DNA of 64,000 nucleotides from positions 53,135,741-53,199,740 of the forward strand of contig CM018689.1 of NCBI GenBank assembly GCA_009363875.1. Reading direction: 5' to 3'. The DNA is from Mikania micrantha. Lineage: Eukaryota > Streptophyta > Magnoliopsida > Asterales > Asteraceae. The position numbers were made by a program, and so were the translations under genes. Positions 45,696-57,375 of this stretch are shown piece after piece. Numbering within the stretch: position 1 is the stretch's first letter; every line of letters starts with the position of its first letter. The notes below the pieces were generated by a model. The model did no database searches, was not told the origin of the DNA, and worked only from the letters and a program-made list of their open reading frames with translations.

Positions 45696-48600
45696 TTAAC
45701 CATATAACTCGCGCCCGCAACGGTCGCATAGATTTTGAGCTGTCGGGCCGGTAGGTTTAGGCTTCTCCTTTATAAGTTTGGGGAGGTCATGTTCCAAAAC
45801 ATCATGAAATGCTTTCGCGCCTTCCTGGATCTCATCCAAACTAAAAAGAAAATCATGTTAAAATATATTCGATAATTGCAGCCTACTTTCACATTTATAC
45901 TAATAGTAAGAAGATATTTTTATCATTTTTCGTTAATAAAAACATACTTGTATTCTTTTTAACATTTATAGCAACCACACAAGGCTAATTTAGTTACCAT
46001 TATTGTTATAAGGATAAAAAAGTTAAAAGTATGCTGCTGTGATCAATACAAAATATGAACATGTTGCTATTGTAGTTATTATCCATAACAATATTTAGCG
46101 CATAATATGGTTGTAGAAGTCGCTAGGCGCTAGTCGGGCGGCGAGGTACCGCCTAGGGATTAATCGGCGCTAGGCGGATTGGAATTTTTATATGTAATTT
46201 TACAAAAATATACTATATACACACACTAGTATCAATAATTTAATATAATACTTCAAATAATTTAAAAAATAAACTTAAGTATACTAAATAAAGTAATTCA
46301 AAGTGCAAACTTAAACACTAAATTTAAAGTTTAGAAATGAATTTCGATGTTAACTGGCTGAAATCGATGTTTCAGAGACATATTAATGATTTTTGGTTGA
46401 GAAATGTCTAAATAATCATGAAATTTGTCCCTTTTTACCATAAAAAAATCAAAAAAAATAAAAATTTCCGCCTAGGCCGCTTGGCACCGCCTAGGCCAAA
46501 ATCAAGATAGTAGATGGGCGCCTAGCGCCTAGGCCGATTTTTACAATAGTATTAGGATAGATAAATTACTTTTTTTTAATGAAGTTTCAGTTTAGGAGAA
46601 TTTCAATTCCTTTGACCCGATACATAATTTTACCCATTTGACCCGTTAGATTGTGTCTAACGTAAATGACTAATTTAACCATAAACAAGTTGAAACTAGA
46701 AGGCATCAAATCATATGTACCTTATGGAAAGGGGTGGAGTTAATCGAACAGTAGCATTGTGGGTTGGTTTTGCAAGGATTCCTCTTTCCTTCAATTTGAT
46801 ACAAAGATCATATGCAGTTGCAGGGAATAAAGATTTGCTAATTAGCTCCACTGCGTTAAATAATCCTTTTCCTCGAATTTCCATCACAATTTCAGGAAAT
46901 TTTTGCTGAATTTTTGTTAACAATCGCCTCAACTCCTCTCCCATTTCAGCAGATCTGAAATGGATAAAAATGTCATTATGTAGGTAGCCATGTAAATGCA
47001 ATCACGAACGTGTGGTTGATTTACAAGAAAACATACAGTAGGATATAGCAGAGGTGGTAGTGTAGTTTGGATATAATTCTGATTATTTACGTAAATAATA
47101 GATAAAACGATGAAAAAAGACAATCATGATAGGAAAATAAGAGTAGAATGATCTCTTCCAGGTTAAAAGAAATATTAAATAGGTAATTTCATTTGATCAT
47201 ATTATAATCAATTTTGTTGTAGTTAATATGATACTGCCATTTTTCTTGGTCCCATCTTCATATATGCTTGAGGAACTGAATGAAAAACAAATCACATCTT
47301 CGTTTCAATTTACATTCACACTATATAATTTGGACCCACAATATATAAAAATATTCAAAGGACAAAACAAATGTAATTTTATCTCTATTTGCTTAGGGAT
47401 CATGCAGCCAACACATAAGATTGTATTTAGTTTCAATGTTTTTCCAAAACTAGAAAAAGACGTATCTGTATACCTCTCAGCGAGTTTCTCATCTTGTATC
47501 ACTTGCAATGATGCAATAGCAACAGCACTAGCCAATGCATTTCCTCCAAATGTGCTAAAGATCAAACAAAATTAATCATCTTGAAATTTAAAAAAAAATC
47601 ATTATTTTTATGCCAAGTGAAAGTGAAAATATGGAAAATGATAACTGCATATATACCTCCCATGCTCCCCTGGTTGTATGCAAAGCATAACATCTTTATC
47701 TGCAAGAACTGCACTTACAGGTATCACTCCACCTCCCAATGCTTTCCCTAATATCTGAAAAACAAAATACATACAACACGAAAAATGAATAATGATCCCT
47801 AGATGACTAAAATGATAATCCACATTAAATACAGATTTATGTGAATAAAAAAAAACTTACAACAACATCGGGGCGTACACCTTCCCAATCACATGCCAAC
47901 ATTCTTCCTGATCGAGCTAAGCCACTTTGAATTTCATCCGCAATCATTAAGATGTTATGCTTTGTGCAAAGTTCTCTGACAGATTTAAGGTAACCATCTG
48001 GAGGAACTATAACCTGAAAAAAAAATTGTATAAAATTAATTTTCTACAAAATGTCAGCAAAAAATGTAAATTAGAACTTGAAAAACAAAGAAATAAAAGA
48101 GTGAAAATGCATACCCCGGCCTCCCCTTGTATGGGCTCGAATAGAAAACCAGCTATACGTTCTCCTTTTTCTGCATGCATCAAAGAAAGAATTATATAGA
48201 CATATAACAAAATCCTTATAGATAAAGAACTATGAAGTATGCTTTTGCCTCTTTGTACATAACATCATGAAAAAATATAAAACCTAGAGACATAGAGGAG
48301 AAGATTTCGACCCATCTTTATGAATGGGAAGATCTGGATTATTTAATTTCAAACGGGTCAAATCAAGATATATAGCTAAAAAGGGAAGGACAAGGCAGGT
48401 TGAACGTCATCCAAATACTATTTATAATGCATACAACCTCCTAAATCATTTTTTTCACAGACGCAAACTACTATAATGCTATTGTTGTTTATGTATTCAT
48501 AACAATACCCTTCATTAATTAATAAAACAATGGGCAAATAATGTTATTGGGTCCCCAAGTCAGCCAACCTGACCCAGCCCGGTTTTGACATGTACCAAAA

Positions 48601-50534
48601 AATGACCCATTTTGACCTGTTAACTAACCCGCCCATCTTGTCATCTCAATTAATTAAGAGGGAAAAAAGCACTGGCAAAACCTTCAAAAACTTTCTTAAG
48701 AGCAGCTTCATCTCCAAAGTCAACCTTAAGTTGACCAGGTAGCAATGGCCAAAATCCACGAGTAGCTTCATTATCACAGCTCATGGAAATAGCTCCCATT
48801 GTACGACCATGAAAGCATCCACAACATGAGACAATTATAGCCTGAACATAACATGAGGCAAGTAAACCTTACCAATTTGGAAGCGCTTCTAAAGTCAATA
48901 GAAATAAAAAATGTTGACAAAAATATAAATGGAAGTGTTCAAAATTAAAATAATAAATTATTACCTCATCTTTGGGAATTCTTTTTTTCTCATGACCCCA
49001 TTTTCTTGCCAGCTTTATAGCAGTTTCTACTCCTTCAGCACCAGTGTTCATTGGAAGAACCATATCATACCCAAACAATTTGGTTATATACTCAGCAAAG
49101 ACTGGAAATTTGTCATTGTAGAAGGCTCTAGAACTGAGAGTTAGCGTTTGTGCCTGCTCAATTAAAGCTTTCATGATCTTTGGATGACAATGTCCCTGTC
49201 CAAAAAACCAACTTAAGATCCTTTTGATGCAAGAATTAATTGTTGTAACAATATATTACTCAAACAAATATTGTTAAGAACAAATGTTTACATATAATGT
49301 TTTGTTGTTTGTTGATGGATGTTATCTGAATAAAACATGATGTTGTGTAATAATTCTGAGTGCATTTCACCTGATTAACTGCAGAGTAAGCTGAAAGGAA
49401 GTCAAGATACTTTCTGCCTTCTGGATCCCAAATAGCTGACCCCTTTCCATGAGAAAATACAACAGGAACCGGATGATAACTGTAAAAGACCATATAAATA
49501 GAAAAAATAACAATAATAAAATTAAACATTTTTGCACAATCTAAATCTGATTATTGTGTTTTATTTCTCTTAGTTCCAATGGCGCTGAAAGATTACAGAT
49601 TGTTATACCATCAATGCCAATTAGCAATAAGACATGGAACCTAAAGAATTTGTTTATCCATTTTTTAAAAGGCACAAACCTTAAGAAAATTTTTAACTGG
49701 CAACCCACCAGCAAAAACTACGGTGTCATTTCGATGTAAACCAATTCAAAAACACTATGCGCGTAGCAGAAGCAAGCTTCAGGTAGTTATTTTCAGCTAA
49801 AGATAGACATACAAAAACCGCACCGTAGACAACTATCATAAGTTCACGAATATGTATCTCATACATACCTGCAGGGCCAATTGTTTTAGAATATTAACCA
49901 ACTTTCTTCACTGTTACAAGTAAAGGACCTTAATCGAATAATTATATAATTGGTTCCTATTTAGTAATAATCCTTTCAAATTTAACCTGAAGTAAACAGT
50001 TAGGTCACACAGTTTTATCCATGCATTAAAAATACACAACAATGAAACAATATTAAAATTCGAATGATTTTTTACTCGGAAAATAAAAAAATTGAGTGAT
50101 TAATATTGAAACTCGTTTATGGATTTATAATTATATCATGTATACAATAAAACGCACAAAATAAACCTATTCCAGATTCGTCAAGGAGTTCCTATTTCAT
50201 ATTGACAGCTGAATCAAAACAGTTTTCACTAGTAACAAGTTTTTGTCTCCTATCACACTTAATCTCAGCAAATTTCAGAACAATAACTGACAATTAGGGA
50301 AATGAATGCAATCTCAACAAGGCAACATACGAAAATCAACAAAAATCATCATAATATGGATAGAGATTAAACTAGGGCATACTTATGGGCGCTGTAATCG
50401 TGTTCTAAATCAATCAGATGACGAGAAGATGCGGTCGGAGATGCGACGCCTTCGGTGACAGTTCCAAAACATCGAACGCGTTCACTGATCTTGATTCTGT
50501 TCAATATAAGCTGGAGAGATCGCCTGCTCGTCAT
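45696..50534 (-). CDS. Ornithine delta-aminotransferase, mitochondrial (10 exons)
   Basis: A PLP enzyme converting ornithine plus 2-oxoglutarate to glutamate-5-semialdehyde plus glutamate (arginine catabolism, proline supply). Exons, 5' to 3': 50383-50534, 49371-49479, 48965-49195, 48682-48841, 48115-48170, 47861-48013, 47657-47754, 47474-47554, 46721-46954, 45696-45840. All introns are GT-AG, every phase joins, and the product is 472 residues (normal length). The N-terminus is Arg/Ser-rich (MTSRRSLQLILNRI), a mitochondrial presequence. Family motifs in order are NTGAEGVETAIKLARKWG (cofactor phosphate loop), FHGRT, EPIQGEAG, ADEIQSGLARSG (Asp about 262 for the pyridine N) and LGKALGGG (Schiff-base Lys about 291). 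STFGGNAL and a C-terminus ending CDRCGRELYG complete the set. The start is the first Met after an in-frame TAA (50553-50555). An hAT MITE lies in the last intron. A MULE-type MITE pair begins about 220 bp upstream. Confidence 0.96.
46106..46551. mobile_element. hAT MITE in the last aminotransferase intron
   Basis: Second copy of the 7695-8183 MITE: the left about 90 bp is nearly identical (GGTTGTAGAAGTCGCTAGGC and onward) and the right end has GCGCCTAGGCCGATTTTTAC. The central part has diverged. The flanking duplication is no longer clear, so the insertion is old or its right edge has changed. It lies within the intron at 45841-46720 and touches no splice site. Confidence 0.8.
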
Positions 50535-50752
50535 ATGCAATGATGAATCCAATTAACAAAATATGATTTGATGACTCCGCATATGGAGATTTAGTTTGTG
50601 TGTTTATCCGAACGATAAATATGAATAAACGAACTGAAATGATTAAGAAGCCGCACAAAGTTTTGTTTTTGTCCGCAATCGTGATGCATGTTATGTCATC
50701 ACCCACATCTGATCTTGATTGTTGGTGTTTGGATTATATATTTTTTTTATAA

Positions 50753-51065
50753 GGGTAAATTACGGTTATGCCTTCGTATAATTTAATTGTTTTAAATGTT
50801 TCAATTTAAAATATAATCTTTTATTACTAAAATCTCTGTAGCTTACACAACTAATGGTTTTGACTCCTGTGGTTTAAACAACTAACGGTTTTGATACCCA
50901 ACCATATTTAAGTTTGGGGGCCAAAATCGCTAGAATAGTTAGGTTTAGAGACCAAAACCGTTAGTTGTTTAAACCATAGGAGCTGCATAGATATAAGATT
51001 TTATTTTGAGTTAAAATAGTTAAAACATTAAAATCACTGGGGCCAAAAACCGTAATTTACTTTTT
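50753..51065. mobile_element. MULE-type MITE in the aminotransferase promoter region
   Basis: The ends GGTAAATTACGG and CCGTAATTTAC, with internal inverted phrases (AACTAACGGTTTTGA / ACCAAAACCGTTAGTTG), match the MULE at 11642-19261 and the MITE at 60505. TTTTTATAA occurs on both flanks (50744-50752 and about 51066-51074). It begins 219 bp upstream of the aminotransferase ATG. Confidence 0.7.
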
Positions 51066-51075
51066 TTTTTATAAT

Positions 51076-51490
51076 AGAATAAATTACCGATATAGTCCAT
51101 GTCTTTTGATATTATTTTACTCTTAGTATCTAGGTTTCGTAAACTACACATATAGTCTCAAACTATAAGCATTTGTAATACATATAGTTTTTGGGTCTCC
51201 AAATTAACTCACATAATTGACAAAATTACCCTTACATAAAAACTATATGTGAAAACCGCTCCTCTAACTTGAGTGGCTTGACATCAAACAAATAAAGTAG
51301 CCCTATGTTCGGATCTGACAATACCATACCATAATAAAAAATGTTATGTCACCCTGACCCATTTTATCTCTCTCTACGGGCTAGGCTATCCTTATTAGGG
51401 TTTCGTTTAAGACATATGAGTAATTTATAAAACCTAAGAAGCAAGAGTGAAATGTTAGCAAATCACAAGGACCGTCTTGGTAATTTACTC
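51076..51490. mobile_element. Second inverted-repeat MITE (family of 11277/19486)
   Basis: The ends are AGAATAAATTACCGATATAG and, on the complement, AGAGTAAATTACCAAGACGG. The internal phrases TAGGTTTCGTAAACTAC and CAAACTATAAGCATTTGTAA correspond to the left arm of the MITE at 11277-11440. It lies directly beside the preceding MITE. Confidence 0.6.
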
Positions 51491-52132
51491 TAAATAATAT
51501 TTATTTAATTTTTTTTTTAAAAAAATTGAATACATTAGTCAATAATTTTATAATTTTCAAGAAAAAAAGAGCTACAAGTTAATTCTTAATAAAAAGATCT
51601 CATAGAACTCATTTCTATAAAATTTCTTTGCACAAAATTCATTAGCAATAAAACGATATCTTTTAGTTATAAATGTGATAGGATGATGTTGTTGTAACGT
51701 TTTTATCATACATGTACACGAATAAATTTAAATCTGACATGTAAATCTATACTAGTAAATTTTTTATTATTTTATCTTTCTTTTTCATTGGGTAATAAAA
51801 ATAGTCTAAATCTATTAACTTTTAAAAAGTTTTATAAAATCTAGAGCTTGAATTCATGTTATCTCATCAAATTCATTTAAGCATCTTATTGCTTTAGTTG
51901 AAAATTCGATTTGAATTGGAATATGATTATTCACTATGACTAGCTAGGCATTCAAGGCTAACTAGTTAAAGCACACAATTCATAATTGACAAATTTGTAT
52001 TCAATTCCTACTTGATGCATGCCAATAGGACCCTCTAATAAATCTATTGAAATTAGATAGAAAGAAATGTATTGTAAATCCCAACATGTAATTTACAACA
52101 AAATACCATGTGTAACTTTATTTGATACATAA
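51491..52132. other. AT-rich intergenic DNA, no gene
   Basis: Nothing recognised. Confidence 0.5.
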
Positions 52133-52146
52133 GTTGCACTTTATTT

Positions 52147-52355
52147 TCTTTTGAACGGACAACAAATATTGTTTAAGTCCGGTCATTCGAGTAAACCAAA
52201 TGACGAAAGATACTCGCAGTATGTAAACAACGTTGGTGACTCGGCTGGCCTATCATTCAAAGGAACTCCAACGTCCAAATAGCCATTGTGGTAAAACCTT
52301 TAGCTCCCCTACCATTCCAATTGATCTAAGAACTCATTGGCACTCTATTTATGAG
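52147..52355 (-). mobile_element. Retroposon with 14-bp TSD (one mismatch)
   Basis: The minus-strand body ends TTGTCCGTTCAAAAGA. It is flanked by GTTGCACTTTATTT (52133-52146) and GTTACACTTTATTT (52356-52369). It is 209 bp and more GC-rich than its surroundings. The tail style matches the LINE and SINE tails in this window. It is probably a truncated LINE or SINE. Confidence 0.7.
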
Positions 52356-52369
52356 GTTACACTTTATTT

Positions 52370-53279
52370 ATGAAAATTTTACAAATTTATTTATGCTTTT
52401 GATGAAATGTAATAATAGACTTGCAACACTAACACTAAAATAAGGGTATGAACACGTAACAACTCAAGTGTTTAGATACTGATTCAGATTTGATCGTTTT
52501 CAAACCAAACTTTTACGATCGTTAATTTAACGACGTAGATTCATTGACGACTCCGCTAACAAAATTCTAAAATGCCTTCCTGTTATTAAAAGATAGGAAT
52601 TTCTTTTACTAAATCACCAAATTATAATTCAGCAGTGGTAAAGAAAAAAAAAATGCAACTGCAAAAAGATTTATCATTCAATATTGGAAAATAACGTTCA
52701 AAAAACTTTTGAAAAACATCAATGCGACAAGTCTACTTCGTTCATGAATACTGGTTTGCAGCACTGAAACAAACCTGCTACTGACCCATAGACCCCTTGT
52801 TAAAAATTCCAGTTAGCCAAGACTTTGAATATTAAACTCACAATAATTTAAAAAAGGTCATATTATTCTGACACTAACATTTCCCTCTGTACATCTAACA
52901 CATTGTTGTCTGATAGATTTCTCAGTGTAAATAATTAGGAGACTCTCGTACGCTTCGTATTATGAGACGTATTGGTCCATACAAGACATATATGAGACCA
53001 ATTATTGTCGAATTAGTAGATGTTAAAGAAAGTCATACATCTTATATAGGCCTATAATAGACTTATAGTATCAGTAGGATGTTAAAATAAGAAAAATAAG
53101 TTCGCAAATAACCAAATGCTTTAATGAACTACCAATTTAGACTCCTTGACTTGTTATCTAAATGTCAAAAATATAATAACAATAAAATTAGAAAATAATA
53201 ATAAATAAATAAATAAATACTACTTTATACCATAACTTGATATTTATGTTAGCGAAGCTACATCAGAAAATAATAATAA
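52370..53279. other. Intergenic, no gene
   Basis: AT-rich. A weak similarity (GCACTGAAACAAACCTGCTACTGACC near 52760 and ATCACTGAAACAGACTAC...ACTGACC near 55208) hints at an old duplication. No coding sequence. Confidence 0.4.
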
Positions 53280-53309
53280 CTAGGGGTTTACCCGCACGTT
53301 GTCGCGGTA
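53280..53309 (-). mobile_element. Helitron 3' terminus (minus strand)
   Basis: The hairpin TACCGCGACAACGTGCGGGT on the minus strand is followed by sequence ending CTAG (53280-53283) and then T. Confidence 0.65.
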
Positions 53310-53899
53310 ACCCTATATTAATACAAAAAACGGTATCTAATCAATTAAAATTATGTCAAAAAATATATTAAGTCATACTAATCTATCAATATAGATATTA
53401 ATACCTAATTATGATAGCGGTAATATCATTACAAATATTAATTGTCCTTTGATATGGGTATTTAATCAAGATAGTAGACACAATGTGAAAAATTATATAA
53501 TCAAAACAACAAACAAATGTGGTCATATTCATAAAATCTCTATTTTTTTAATTGGCATCAATATTTAATTTAAGAATTGTTAATGTTATTTTTTTAATTA
53601 TTATTGTTATTTAATAGTATTGTTAGTATTAGTTATTTAATATACTCATGCGTCAAAAATTTCATTCTCTCATTGCACTGAAACCATGACAGATTAATTG
53701 TTGGCTCTAAAATTAGAATATGTATACACAACTGCTACAGTTTCCATCCACTTAAAAAAACTATTATAAGAAATCGCCTCTAAAAACATAAAAATAAACA
53801 TATCCGCGTCAAAAACTCTATAATAGGAAACCATGAAACAGGAAATTCTGTCACCATTTCTAATATAAGAACACATATACGATCACGTGTATCCAAAAC

Positions 53900-54437
53900 A
53901 CAGATATAAAAACACGTTAAAACAGTTGTCACTCCAACTCAAAATCATAAAGTGTAGCCGTTATAAACGGTAACAAATTAATTGTTATTCAACAATTACA
54001 GTTATTAATTAATTTTGAGACTATTATACTGTTGTGGTAACAACATCACTAATATTAAAACATAAACAAAAAGCTGGTTGCAACTGCAGTCAATCCATCA
54101 TAAAACATTAAATCAAAATATGTGTAAAAGTTTTCACTATTAGTTAATCAATTTTCAATATTATTATTATTTAATTTTTATATAATAATTAGTTTTAGTG
54201 TTATATAAAAATAATGATCAATATTATTAATTGTTAATTATAGTTACGGCTTGTAGCCGCCTTTTAGACTCATGTCGTGGAGACAGAATCACGAATATCA
54301 AAACGTAAACAAAAATTAATTGCAACGGCTGTCAATCAATCATAAAACAATAAATCAAAACAGATTCAAAAGTTTTGCCTATTAGTTAATTAATTATTAT
54401 TATTTAATTATTATAAAGCAATTAGTATATTAGTATT
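53900..54437. repeat. ~243-bp diverged direct repeat
   Basis: The segment around GCAACTGCAGTCAATCCATC (about 54079) and the one around GCAACGGCTGTCAATCAATC (about 54322) share flanking order (CATAAAACA-TAAATCAAAA, AGTTTT, CTATTAGTTAAT, ATTATTATTTAATT). The second copy is followed by the SINE at 54438. Non-coding. Confidence 0.6.
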
Positions 54438-54611
54438 TTTTTCTTTGAACGGCCTGGTACGACCACACCCAAGACGTAATTTCAACCGTTCCCTCGCAAT
54501 TGACTCTCCGGGGCGTACGTTCGAGCCCACCCCAGTCGGAACCTTACAACTAGGTAAACTTTCTGAATTTGTCTCAGCAAATATGATTCGGTCCAGATTC
54601 GAAGCTTTTGG
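54438..54611 (-). mobile_element. SINE, 5'-truncated, 16-bp TSD
   Basis: Minus-strand relative of the SINE at 42303-42480, starting at the B box (GCTTCGAATCTGG) and ending CAGGCCGTTCAAAGAAAA. The flanks are TTAGTATATTAGTATT (54422-54437) and TTAGTATTTTAGTATT (54612-54627), one mismatch. Confidence 0.82.
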
Positions 54612-54627
54612 TTAGTATTTTAGTATT

Positions 54628-57375
54628 AAATAATAAATTTTTTAATTATTACGAATATTATATAATTAATTTTTTATTGATTATTCTTATTACGGCAGAG
54701 TCGCCGTTTTCTTTGACCAAAAGTTTGTATATTACTATATTATATAATTATTAATATTTAATTATTATTAATAATATATAATAATCATTATTTAATTATT
54801 ATTAATATTTAATTATTATTACTATTCACTCGCAATGATGTCGTTTCATAAATGTATATATAGTAATAATAATGAAAATTTAATCAATTGTAGCATTCAT
54901 TTCCCTACGTCTAAAACCATTTAGTAATGATAATATCATATGATCATATCCCTTAAGAGTTTAAATGACATGTTCTCAAATTAACAATTAATTATCCTTT
55001 AATACATTAAAATGCACATGTATTCAGAGTTTAGTGTTTGCATACAAGCAGCTGAGCCAATACATGGTTAATAAACTATGAGAATTGCAGAATCAAACAC
55101 ATAAAAATGAAGAAAAACTATCAACGTGACATGTTAAATCCAGGAACCTGGTATTGTTACCTGCTGATGTGGCAAAAACCTAAATCTTGATTCCAAATTG
55201 GCTTGCATCACTGAAACAGACTACTTAGTACTGACCAAAGCCCAAATATGACTCCCTAAGTACCCTCCAAAAGGGCCATAAAATCACTAAATCTAACAAG
55301 GCTTAGCTAGCTACTACCAGTAATGATGATGATACGATGATGACAATGATGATGATGATGATGACGACGATGAACTGTTCTCAGACGCATAAGCTACTAG
55401 AATTCTGACATTGAGCAAATACTTCGTATGACTGAAAAATGAGTGCTAGAGATCAAATTGTCTGGCAACATTAGGAGGCAACTATTTCAGAAATGATAAT
55501 TTTGTCCCAGAATCACTAACAAGTATGATTTTCTAGAGGAAACTTGGAATACATTGCTTTAAGCAGAAGTTATTTGGTTTCAAAATGTGTGAAAGGAGCA
55601 AAGCGACAGGAAAAACATGTTAGATCATGTGCATGTGGGTCAATATTGGTCAAATTCAAAGTGTACAAGGGGCCAATATGTAAAAATGACAGAAAGGATG
55701 AGTAGATTGGGTAAGTTTACTTGATTTAGACTGCTGATATGCAAGAGAGATGCAGTTTTTCGTTGTACATGGAGCACCACCACACATACTTGAAACTCTG
55801 GTTTCAGAACCAAAAAACCAAGAAAGCTATAGGTATTTTCCTAATGCATAAAACATCCTTTATCAGCAGGGTTCATTCTGCCCAGTACATGCTATGTAAT
55901 GTAATCTAGTTTAAGGGTCATCTATATCATAATTTGTTCAACTTCCTCACCTACTCAATACATATTATTTGCAATATCACTAGAGCTCACAAGTCATGAC
56001 ATGACACGTATATAAACAAAAACTAATGGCAAGGATTGTTACATAGAGTGCGACCACACGATTAAGCTCAACGTGTAATAGATTACTTGGAACCTAAAAC
56101 ACCCAAACTATAAATGGTATACATTTGATGGCATGTATATATATTCTCCAGTGTCCATTCTACTTCTATATGTTCCTACAAAACTCCCCCCAAACGAACC
56201 AACACACGCACAAAGAACACAAGTTATATCATATAAGATTTGTGTGAACAGAGTTTTGAGAGAGAGGGGGTAAATCATAAATGTAGTCTCAACTAGGAAA
56301 TTGTCAATGAGGATCACAAAGTGTAATTTATATGGGTTTTGATTTTGATATCTACCAAACATTCAAGAAGAGTAAAGCAGGCAGCATCAGCCATAAATTT
56401 AATCCTCCTTGGAACAGCAGAGTTTCCAGCTGATTTGCAGTGTCTAATTATGTCCTGGTGATAATGAAACCACCCGGTAAAAAAACACTGTGAATAACCA
56501 GGCCCAAACAAATAAATCTGGCTTGTTATCACACGAGATATAGTGTGATAAAAAACTCTAAGAAAAGGTTGAAATCAACAGTTCAGCCACGGCTTAGGTC
56601 ATTACAAGATTGAACTATGTAATTATGTAAGCAAGATCAGAATACATTCACAAGTCATAGCCATAAGAAAAAGGATGAAATTTCCTTTTTAAGATTAGTT
56701 TAATTTGACAAAACATGAAGAAATTGGTAAAAGACTTATAGTTTAGAAATAATATTGATTTACAGAGTTCACTTTGAAGGTAGAAATAGCATGTCACAGA
56801 GTGCAAACTTGTTTTTTTAGCCACAGTTTTCAGTATCAAGATCATGTATATCAAATCAAGAGGGTATGATAAAGATCAAGAAGCTTACCATTCCAGAATG
56901 TATCAGTTGATGTAGTTCAAGAAAAGATTATACCACAGATTCAATGAGTAAGCGGAATATGAGGAAATACTCAGAAACATCAATTATCATGATTAAAATT
57001 ATGACAGAAAAGTAACCGCACGAGCATAATAATTATTTGAAAAGACAGAATCCGCACGAGCATAATAATTATTTGAAAAAAGACAGAATCCGCAAAAACA
57101 AAGAACAGGAGTTAATTAAAAAAGATCACGGAGTGAAATCAAAAGGTCCTTATAAAACCTTAAGACAAGTGCCATTGAATGGAGTCCTAAGATGAATCTT
57201 AGTGGGATCTTGCAAGCAGCCACTGGCCAATCTTCCAGAATAATCTTAAAAAGAAAATTCCAGTAGAAAGAACCCGAGAGAAAGAGATCCATTTCATGAT
57301 AAGAAAACCCTAAATGAGACTATCCGTAAGAGAGTATCCCACGAATTTAAACCATAATTCACCTTCAATTCATAA
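54628..57375. other. KH-gene 3' flank and intergenic DNA; one exon-like segment
   Basis: An ATT/AAT-rich part (54640-54830), then less AT-rich DNA. A GAT-repeat lies at 55325-55377. On the minus strand about 56351-56455 looks like an exon: a CACCAG|GACATA acceptor, 33 open codons (DIIRHCKSAGNSAVPRRIK and onward) and a TTG|GTAGAT donor. I cannot assign it to a family. It may be a 3'-UTR exon of the KH gene or a relic. A duplicated phrase (CCGCACGAGCATAATAATTA) occurs at about 57016 and 57052. Confidence 0.35.

Noticed and set aside
50535..50552. Six-codon N-terminal extension of the aminotransferase
   Set aside because: Its first codon is TTG and is directly preceded by an in-frame TAA; the first ATG is at 50534.
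55320..55400. Minus-strand Ser-rich run ending YHHHYW and a stop, as a protein C-terminus
   Set aside because: Encoded by a GAT/ATC microsatellite with no supporting upstream exon or family match.
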